From assembly GCA_027044735.1 (NCBI GenBank), contig JALUBW010000157.1, positions 1 through 10,995 on the forward strand: 10,995 nt of DNA. The letters run 5' to 3'. Each line of letters starts with the position of its first letter. Position 1 is the stretch's first letter. The notes beneath the pieces are model-generated. The model ran no database searches. It had not been told where the DNA came from and saw nothing but the letters and a program-made list of their open reading frames with translations. The position numbers and the translations under genes were made by a program. This DNA is from Anaerolineales bacterium (GTDB taxonomy: Bacteria > Chloroflexota > Anaerolineae > Anaerolineales > DRMV01). Positions 6,715 to 10,995 of the stretch are shown here, one piece after another.

Positions 6715-7211
6715 CCTACCGCGCCCGCCAGTTTGCCGATGCTCTGCTCGGAAAGCCCGATGAGGATTCATTGAACTTGGCGCTTAGGGTGCTCAACGAG
6801 CCTCAACGCGCCCTGTTCCTCAAAATGCCGATCGCCGAGCAAGCACATGCGCTACGCGTCTTCCGCCGCCTGTGGGATGCGGGGCATCGCGACGCTGATT
6901 TGCTCGCCGCAGCCCTTCTGCACGATGTAGGCAAAGCAATGCAGCGGCCGCGGGTTTGGGAACGGGTGCTCTGGGTGGTCGGGAGGGCTTTGTTCCCTCG
7001 GCGCGCCGCGGTTTGGGGAATGGGCGAGCCCAAAGGCTGGAAGCGCGCTTTTGTGATTGCCGCCCGTCATCCCGAGTGGAGCGCCCATCTGGCGGAAGGG
7101 GTTGGCGCATCGCCGCGGGCAATTGCCCTCATCCGCGAGCACCACCAGTCCCCCAAAACAGCCCCCGCAGATTTGCTGAGGCTTTTGCAGTGGGCAGACA
7201 ATCAGGAATGA
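6663..7211 (+). CDS. HD-domain hydrolase-like protein
   Basis: This 182-residue protein has an HD phosphohydrolase fold. HD-domain enzymes use paired metal ligands to cleave phosphate esters of nucleotides or signalling molecules. Visible ligands are His62 (EQAHALRV), His87-Asp88 (LLHDVGK) and Asp179 (LQWADN), with His136 and His160/161 (REHH) as further candidates, so the metal site appears intact. There is no partner effector domain, membrane segment or signal peptide. Two in-frame ATGs are possible, 6663 and 6675; neither has a good ribosome binding site, and translation may be coupled to the overlapping protease gene. Its stop codon overlaps the pcm start as ATGA. The substrate is unknown; a role beside a protease and a protein-repair enzyme is only suggested by position. 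Confidence 0.82.
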   Translation: MAGSMAYGETGATAFRLAYRARQFADALLGKPDEDSLNLALRVLNEPQRALFLKMPIAEQAHALRVFRRLWDAGHRDADLLAAALLHDVGKAMQRPRVWERVLWVVGRALFPRRAAVWGMGEPKGWKRAFVIAARHPEWSAHLAEGVGASPRAIALIREHHQSPKTAPADLLRLLQWADNQE

Positions 7212-7849
7212 ATTGGCAGGAATTGGCCGAGAAGATGGTGCAAACGCAAATTGCAGCGCGCGGCATCACCGATGAGCGCGTGCTTGAGGCAATGCGCCGC
7301 GTGCCGCGCCACCTTTTCGTGCCCGAGCCGCACCGCAATGAAGCCTACGCCGATTACCCCCTGCCAATTGGACATGGGCAGACCATTTCGCAGCCTTTCA
7401 TCGTGGCGCTGATGTGCTCGCTGCTCGGCTTGCAAGGCGACGAAAAGGTGCTGGAAGTCGGCACCGGCTCAGGCTATCAGGCGGCGGTGCTGGCGCACCT
7501 GGCGCGCGAAGTCCACACAATTGAGCGCATACCCGCGCTGGCCGAGCAAGCGGCGCAGCGCTTGGCGGAACTCGGGCTGGAAAACGTGCACGTCCACATT
7601 GGCGATGGCAGTTTAGGCCTGCCCAAAGAAGCCCCCTTTGAGGGGATTTTGATAGCCGCGGCGGCTCCGCGCGTCCCGCAGCCGCTTTTGGAGCAGTTGA
7701 ACGAAGGCGGCAGGCTGGTCGCGCCGGTTGGGTCGCGCGGCTGGCAAGTTCTGGAGCGCTGGACGCGCCGCGGAAACAGTTGGGAGCGCGAAACTTACGA
7801 TTCCGTAGCCTTTGTGCCGCTAATCGGCGAGCACGGCTGGGAAGGCTGA
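7208..7849 (+). CDS. pcm: protein-L-isoaspartate O-methyltransferase
   Basis: This cytoplasmic repair enzyme methylates L-isoaspartyl residues in age- or heat-damaged proteins with S-adenosylmethionine, allowing return to normal aspartate. The 213 residues include the substrate-binding segment HGQTISQPFIVALM (56-69), the SAM-binding motif I VLEVGTGSGYQ (81-91), IERI at the end of the next strand, GDGSLGLP, and the closing GGRLVAPVG. Length and order match bacterial PIMT. The start ATG overlaps the preceding stop as ATGA, a usual sign of translational coupling. The frame is open for 84 codons further upstream, but those residues are antisense-like filler and overlap the HD gene, so I exclude them. 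The small membrane gene that follows begins two bases after the stop. Confidence 0.95.
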   Translation: MNWQELAEKMVQTQIAARGITDERVLEAMRRVPRHLFVPEPHRNEAYADYPLPIGHGQTISQPFIVALMCSLLGLQGDEKVLEVGTGSGYQAAVLAHLAREVHTIERIPALAEQAAQRLAELGLENVHVHIGDGSLGLPKEAPFEGILIAAAAPRVPQPLLEQLNEGGRLVAPVGSRGWQVLERWTRRGNSWERETYDSVAFVPLIGEHGWEG

Positions 7850-7851
7850 GC

Positions 7852-8145
7852 ATGAACTTCACCGGATTGATTTTAGGCGTTGCCATGCTGGCGGCAATCG
7901 GCTTTGGCTTTTTGTGGGTGGTCAAACTTGAATATCACGTCGGCGCGCAGGTTTGGCCTGCGGTGCTCACTTTTGGCGCTGCTCTGGCTTTGGCAACGCT
8001 GTGGATAAGGCCGTTTTGGGCTTCGGCGCTGGTCGGAATCCTCGCTGGATCTATCGTTTGGGGCGCAACCGAACTCCCGCCGCAGGAAGAACGTGTGCGG
8101 CGCGGTCTCTTCCCCGCCAACCCCAAGCGAAGGAGAAAGTGGTGA
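7852..8145 (+). CDS. DUF4491 family small membrane protein
   Basis: This 97-residue protein has three predicted membrane helices (about residues 4-24, 35-52 and 56-74). It matches what I know of DUF4491: a MNFxGLILG start, the KLEYHVG...W stretch after helix 1 (25-35), and the cytoplasmic tail EERVRRGLFPANPKRR (80-95). The family's function is unknown. It starts two bases after the pcm stop and its own stop overlaps the next start as GTGA, so it is almost certainly in the same transcript. The gene after it encodes a diverged paralogue. Confidence 0.82.
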   Translation: MNFTGLILGVAMLAAIGFGFLWVVKLEYHVGAQVWPAVLTFGAALALATLWIRPFWASALVGILAGSIVWGATELPPQEERVRRGLFPANPKRRRKW

Positions 8146-8432
8146 ACTTCCAACCCGCAGGCATTGTCCTCGCCGTGACTACATTCGCCACAATCGGGCT
8201 TGGGCACGTGATGGTGCGCCGGTTTCACGCCCTTTGGGGCACGCGGCCAGCACCGGTTTTCTTTTTGCTCAGCGCGCTGGTGATGGCGGGCGCTTTTGCC
8301 ACGCCCAGCAACTTGCTTTCGGGCGTGCTGGGCATCACCGCCGCCACGCTGTTTTGGGACGGGGTGGAAATCTACCGGCAAGAAAAGCGCACACGGCGGG
8401 AAAAAGCCGCTCGGCGCGACGTTGGCCGCTAA
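8142..8432 (+). CDS. second DUF4491-like membrane protein, diverged tandem paralogue
   Basis: This 96-residue protein starts at GTG (8142-8144), preceded by AAGGAG at about 8129-8135 and overlapping the previous stop as GTGA. It aligns end to end with its neighbour: MNF..GI/LILxV at the start, three hydrophobic segments (about 6-24, 38-52, 55-72), then LxGILxGxxxWxxxE and a QEER/QEKR-type basic tail. It lacks the KxEYxxG stretch and the LFPANPKR tail of canonical DUF4491 members, so it may be missed by that family model. Function is unknown; a heteromeric pair with its neighbour is possible. Its stop codon overlaps the stop of queF on the other strand. Confidence 0.75.
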   Translation: MNFQPAGIVLAVTTFATIGLGHVMVRRFHALWGTRPAPVFFLLSALVMAGAFATPSNLLSGVLGITAATLFWDGVEIYRQEKRTRREKAARRDVGR

Positions 8433-8866
8433 AGCATACCGGCAACCGCTTCTTTGGCCTCTGGGGTTTTGACTTTTTCGGCGCTGACCGTGATGGCGAT
8501 GCCGCCGCGGATGTTAAATTCGCCCACAACGCGGATGAAATGGGGGTCAATCGCGGCAACCAAATCATCCAAAATTTTGTTCACCACATGCTCGTGAAAC
8601 ACGCCTTCATCGCGGTAAGACCACAAGTAGAGTTTGTACGATTTTGATTCCACAATTTTCTGGTCGGGAACGTAATAAACCTTAATGGTGGCAAAATCGG
8701 GCTGTCCGGTCACGGGGCAAAGGCACGTAAATTCGCTTGTAACCAGCGAAACTAGGTAATAGCGGTCGGGGGAACGGTTAGGAAAAGCCTCCAACTTCTT
8801 GCTTGGCTTGGCTTTGCGCCCCAAAAGCGTCAGATCTTTCAAATCTTCGGGCTGAGTTATCGGCAT
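8429..8866 (-). CDS. queF: NADPH-dependent preQ0 reductase (7-cyano-7-deazaguanine reductase)
   Basis: This enzyme reduces the nitrile of preQ0 to the aminomethyl group of preQ1, with two NADPH, in queuosine synthesis for tRNA anticodons. At 145 residues it is the short, single-domain (Bacillus-type) form. The catalytic Cys lies in CLCPVTGQPDF (C50), with the proton-donor Asp at D57. The QueF signature ESKSYKLYLWSYRDEG (73-88) is followed by FHEH, giving His91 and Glu92 for substrate binding. The ATG at 8866 is preceded by AGGAGG with a five-base gap; the frame stays open much further upstream, but only as a shadow of ttuA. It lies 25 bp after ttuA and is probably co-transcribed. No other queuosine genes are in the window. 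Confidence 0.96.
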   Translation of the reverse strand: MPITQPEDLKDLTLLGRKAKPSKKLEAFPNRSPDRYYLVSLVTSEFTCLCPVTGQPDFATIKVYYVPDQKIVESKSYKLYLWSYRDEGVFHEHVVNKILDDLVAAIDPHFIRVVGEFNIRGGIAITVSAEKVKTPEAKEAVAGML

Positions 8867-8891
8867 AGCAACCTCCTGAAGGTGCAATTTT

Positions 8892-9854
8892 TCAAGAAGA
8901 TGCGTTGGAAAGTTCGCGGCGGCGCTTGGCTTCTTCCACGCGCTCCACAAGGCGGCAAAAGGCGCATTTCCCGGGCGCCGAGGTGGGCTGACCGCAAACG
9001 GGGCAGGTGTGCAGGGTTTCAACGACCTCCTCGGCGCGCTGGGCAAACAGCCCCTCTTCTTTGGCGCGCAAAAATCCGAGGTAAAACTGCAACTTCGCCC
9101 CCGGGCGATCGGCTTCAAGACGGTTGAGCAGTTTTTTGTAGTAGATGGATTTCGCCCCCACCGAAAATGGGCATTCATCGTAAATGTATTTGATGCCGCG
9201 CAGGAGGGCATACGCGGCGGTTTCGCGCTCGTAAAAGCGGAAGAAAGGTTTGACCTTGCGCGCCAGCCCCGGCACCGCCTCAAGCACCGGTCCCTGCCGG
9301 ACGAGGTAGCCGGTCGCCCATGTGAGCGTGTTCCCAAACAGCACCGCCGCCTCATCGTCCAAATTGTGACCTGTGGCAAGGACAGAATAGCCGAAGTCGC
9401 GGGCAATGCGGTTCATTTCATGGCGCTTGACCAAGCCACACACCGAGCAAGGCTTCCCTTTCCCCCGATGCGTTAGCCGCGCCATCTCAGGGATGGTAGC
9501 GCCGTAACTTGCCACCACGTCAACAATGTGCAGTTTGAGCCCGCGTTCCTCGGCAAACGCGACCGTCAACTCCTTGGATTGGTTGGAATAGCCAAAGCCG
9601 CCGTCAATGCCGAGGTCAATGTAAAGCCCATCGGCTTGATAGCCCAAGCGCCACAGCACATCCCACAAGCCGAGCGAATCCTTGCCGCCCGAAACCGCCA
9701 CGAGCACTTTGTCGTCGTGGGTAAACATGCGGTATTTGCGGATGAAACGCTCGGTCTGCTCCACAATCCATTCAAGAAAATGCTCCTTGCAAAGCGCCAA
9801 CTTGTGATGGCGCATGTTGATGACGGCAGGCTTGCTGCACTTGCGACAGCGCAT
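8892..9854 (-). CDS. ttuA: tRNA-5-methyluridine(54) 2-sulfurtransferase
   Basis: TtuA activates U54/T54 in the tRNA T-loop with ATP and inserts sulfur delivered by TtuB, giving 2-thioribothymidine, which stabilises tRNA at high temperature. All cofactor sites of the 320-residue protein are visible: N-terminal zinc ligands C3, C6, C22 and H25, PP-loop VSGGKDS (54-60), the three Fe-S cysteines C136, C139 (PCSVCG) and C228 (ECPFS), the ATP-contact motif GHNLDDEA (162-169), and the C-terminal zinc ribbon C284, C287, C297, C300. These spacings agree with the Thermus enzyme as I recall it, so TtuA is favoured over the related TtcA (s2C32) and Ncs6 types. GAGAGG precedes the ATG. The ttuB stop is 30 bp upstream and queF follows after 25 bp. 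Confidence 0.95.
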   Translation of the reverse strand: MRCRKCSKPAVINMRHHKLALCKEHFLEWIVEQTERFIRKYRMFTHDDKVLVAVSGGKDSLGLWDVLWRLGYQADGLYIDLGIDGGFGYSNQSKELTVAFAEERGLKLHIVDVVASYGATIPEMARLTHRGKGKPCSVCGLVKRHEMNRIARDFGYSVLATGHNLDDEAAVLFGNTLTWATGYLVRQGPVLEAVPGLARKVKPFFRFYERETAAYALLRGIKYIYDECPFSVGAKSIYYKKLLNRLEADRPGAKLQFYLGFLRAKEEGLFAQRAEEVVETLHTCPVCGQPTSAPGKCAFCRLVERVEEAKRRRELSNASS

Positions 9855-9884
9855 AGGTTTACCTCTCGTTTTGGGAACTGGGTG

Positions 9885-10079
9885 CTACCCGCCAGAAATC
9901 ACATCCACAAGGCGGATGATGTCGCCATCTTTCAGGCGGGTGTCTTCGGTTACCAACTCGCCCTCACGGGTTGGGATTACCTCTTCGGCGGGAATGTCCA
10001 ACTTTTTCAACGCCTGTTTGATGGTGATGCCGTGGGGCACTTCGTAGGTTTTGTTGCGCAAAATCAACTTCGCTGGCAT
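9885..10079 (-). CDS. ttuB: TtuB-type ubiquitin-like sulfur carrier protein
   Basis: This 64-residue ThiS/MoaD-like beta-grasp protein ends in ISGG, the Gly-Gly tail that is adenylated and then thiocarboxylated to carry sulfur. It reads MPAKLILRNKTYEVPHG, then ITIKQALKKLDIPAEEVIPTR split over the central helix, and DTRLKDGDIIRLVDV before the tail, which is the family pattern. Its position directly before ttuA makes T54 thiolation its probable job, although such carriers can also serve other sulfur pathways or modify proteins. I chose the ATG at 10079, which follows GAGGTGAGC; an in-frame ATG ten codons earlier lacks a ribosome site. The activating E1-like enzyme (TtuC) is not in the window. 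Confidence 0.92.
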   Translation of the reverse strand: MPAKLILRNKTYEVPHGITIKQALKKLDIPAEEVIPTREGELVTEDTRLKDGDIIRLVDVISGG

Positions 10080-10131
10080 GCTCACCTCATCGGGTAGTGG
10101 GTATTGCATCGGCGGCTCACACTAAACGCAA

Positions 10132-10156
10132 AACCCCGCACCGAGCGGTGGGGGTT
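10132..10156 (-). terminator. rho-independent terminator after the bTHX gene
   Basis: Read leftward, AACCCCCACCG, a short loop, and CGGTGCGGGGTT form an 11-bp stem with one bulge, followed by TTTTGCGTTT. It lies about 80 bp beyond the bTHX stop and 53 bp before the ttuB start, so it should separate or attenuate transcription between the two. The gap 10080-10236 contains no gene; a weaker GCAGGG/CCCTGC hairpin lies at 10195-10219. Confidence 0.6.
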
Positions 10157-10236
10157 GCGTTGCGCGGGGAGCCGCGATGCGGTCTCTCAGCGTAGCAGGG
10201 CAAGAGAAATTCGCCCTGCGAGGATGGTCGCCGCGC

Positions 10237-10338
10237 CTACGCCTTTTGCTTGCGCACCTTCTTGGGCTTTGGGCGGCTCTTGCCATGAGAGCCCCGCCAA
10301 ATCTTGCCGCGGCGGGTGCGCCGATCACCTTTACCCAT
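10237..10338 (-). CDS. small ribosomal subunit protein bTHX
   Basis: This 33-codon gene is easily missed because of its length. The product starts [16 protein letters not shown], which matches the start of Thermus Thx almost residue for residue, and continues with a strongly basic [13 protein letters not shown] tail. bTHX sits in a cavity at the top of the 30S head and stabilises packed rRNA helices; it is known from Thermus, Bacteroidota, some other bacteria and, as PSRP4, chloroplasts. AAGGAGG lies five bases before the ATG, an ideal ribosome binding site, and an extended -10 promoter lies about 65 bp upstream. The frame continues upstream of the ATG for 35 codons, but those residues come from the promoter and repeat DNA and are not part of the protein. 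Confidence 0.93.
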   Translation of the reverse strand: MGKGDRRTRRGKIWRGSHGKSRPKPKKVRKQKA

Positions 10339-10402
10339 ACTCGCCTCCTTAGAAACAAAATTCAGAACTACCCTCCCACTCAAACGCGGGCGGGCGCACC
10401 CA

Positions 10403-10411
10403 ATTATAGCA
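10403..10411 (-). promoter_or_regulatory. extended -10 promoter of the bTHX gene
   Basis: On the minus strand TGCTATAAT (10411-10403) fits TGnTATAAT exactly. Transcription would start near 10396, giving a leader of about 58 bases. The repeat tract begins only about five bases upstream of the motif, so the -35 region consists of repeat DNA (CTTGGCGTTACC on the minus strand). Confidence 0.65.
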
Positions 10412-10415
10412 TGAA

Positions 10416-10960
10416 GGTAACGCCAAGACGCCAAGAAACGCAAAGGACGCCAAGGTTAACGCAAAGGCGCAGAGTAGAGGCGAGGCATCGCCTCGCCCAG
10501 AGACGCAGAGAGAAACCACAGATTTCGCAGATTAGCACAGATTTTTCTGTGAAATCTGCGTAATATGCGGTTTCAGCCATCCAATCGGTGAAAATCTGTG
10601 TCAATCGGTGGGCGGTAACGCCAAGACGCCAAGAAATGCAAAGGACGCCAAGGTTAGCGCAAAGAGGTTAACGCCAAGGGCGCCAAGGGCGCAAAGGACG
10701 CCAAGGTCAACGCAAAGACGCAAAGGAGACAAAGAGCGCAAAGAAAAAATTTCTGTGTTCTCTGAAAGTTTCTGTGTTCTCGGTGGTTTTCTTTTTCAAT
10801 CGGTGCAAATCTGTGTCAATCGGTGGATGGTAACGCCAAGGGCACAAAGAAACGCAAAGGCGCAGAGGGGCGCAGAGGGGCGCAGAGACGCAGAGAGCAC
10901 AAAGAAAAATTCTGTGTTCTCTGTAAATTTCTGCGTTTTCTGTGTTTTTTCAATCAGTGG
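10416..10960. repeat. non-coding higher-order repeat tract
   Basis: Three degenerate units begin GGTAACGCCAAG and end CAATCGGTGG or CAATCAGTGG: about 10416-10611, 10614-10826 and 10828-10960. The first 51 bases of units 1 and 2 (10416-10466 and 10614-10664) match at 49 positions. The block CAATCGGTGNAAATCTGTGT plus CAATCGGTGG occurs at 10582-10611 and 10797-10826, 215 bp apart. Within units are short purine-rich words (CGCCAAG, CGCAAAG, CGCAGAG) and TTCTGTGTTCTCTG tracts. Such tracts are dispersed in many bacterial genomes, and their translations (rich in LRLCV or RAQR) have no homology to real proteins. I see no gene in 10412-10995. Confidence 0.85.
10474..10497. repeat. degraded REP-like palindrome inside the repeat tract
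   Basis: GTAGAGGCGAGGCATCGCC continues to CTCGCC and forms an 8-bp stem (10479-10486 with 10490-10497, three-base loop). Its left half resembles the perfect palindrome at 2352-2379 (GTAGGGGCGACGCA), so it is probably a decayed or truncated member of the same family, nested in the larger repeat. Confidence 0.55.
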
Positions 10961-10964
10961 ACAC

Positions 10965-10990
10965 AAAAAGCCGCCATAATGGCGGCTTTT
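10965..10990. terminator. bidirectional rho-independent terminator at the right edge
   Basis: AAAAGCCGCC (10966-10975), loop ATAAT, and GGCGGCTTTT (10981-10990) form a perfect 10-bp stem. Read leftward it is followed by TTTTTG, and read rightward it ends in TTTT before AGG, so it can act both ways. The leftward direction has the better T-run, which suggests a leftward gene just beyond the window. Confidence 0.75.
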
Positions 10991-10995
10991 AGGTG

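Noticed and set aside
6956..7207. 84-residue N-terminal extension of the isoaspartate methyltransferase
   Set aside because: It lies wholly over the HD-domain gene in another frame and has filler composition. The coupled ATG at 7208 gives the family's normal length.
8867..9406. Long N-terminal extension of queF
   Set aside because: The frame is open far upstream, but these residues are a shadow of ttuA on the same strand. The ATG at 8866 with AGGAGG and the normal 145-residue length decide the start.
10416..10960. CRISPR array
   Set aside because: Repeats are degenerate, of unequal length and spacing, and without uniform unique spacers. No cas gene is near.
10404..10979. Reading frames on both strands in the right-hand repeat tract
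   Set aside because: Translations such as [15 protein letters not shown] or RAQRTPRSTQRR are products of repetitive words. No codon bias, ribosome site or family is present.

Overview
The window reads as ordinary chromosomal DNA from a GC-rich, probably thermophilic bacterium. The strongest habitat evidence is a TtuB/TtuA pair (2-thiolation of T54 in tRNA, a heat-adaptation modification) next to a gene for the tiny ribosomal protein bTHX, first known from Thermus. A protein-isoaspartate methyltransferase fits the same picture. The tandem DUF4491 proteins, the HD protein, the serine-palmitoyltransferase-like enzyme and the many palindromic intergenic repeats suggest Chloroflexota (Anaerolineae-like). 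That placement is inference; no rRNA or marker phylogeny is available here.

Layout. Positions 1-438 hold a possible partial gene leaving the left edge and a structured inverted-repeat element flanked by 22-bp direct repeats, just upstream of serS. A rightward group follows: serS (439-1713), an RDD membrane protein (1748-2344) and a CaiB/BaiF-family CoA transferase or racemase (2439-3614). A perfect 28-bp palindrome sits between the last two, flanked by two synonymous copies of the RDD 3' end. A leftward alpha-oxoamine synthase closest to bacterial serine palmitoyltransferase (3621-4805) is divergent from a second rightward group. The 0.4-kb divergent region has a promoter-like dyad and a long palindromic repeat.

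The second rightward group is tightly packed and partly overlapping: EEP-family hydrolase, M50 site-2-type protease, HD-domain protein, protein-L-isoaspartate methyltransferase (pcm), and two small paralogous membrane proteins of the DUF4491 type (5213-8432). It meets tail to tail, with overlapping stop codons, a leftward tRNA-modification group: ttuB-ttuA-queF (10079 down to 8429). Upstream of that lies the 33-codon gene for bTHX, with its own extended -10 promoter and a terminator. Positions 10412-10960 are non-coding higher-order repeats. The right edge has a bidirectional terminator hairpin.

I see no mobile-element gene, CRISPR array, tRNA or rRNA, and no clearly new defence or biosynthetic system. 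The most unusual items are the synonymous duplication of a gene end around the palindrome, the possible alternative pairing in the serS leader, the coupled DUF4491 pair, and the linkage of queF to ttuBA.
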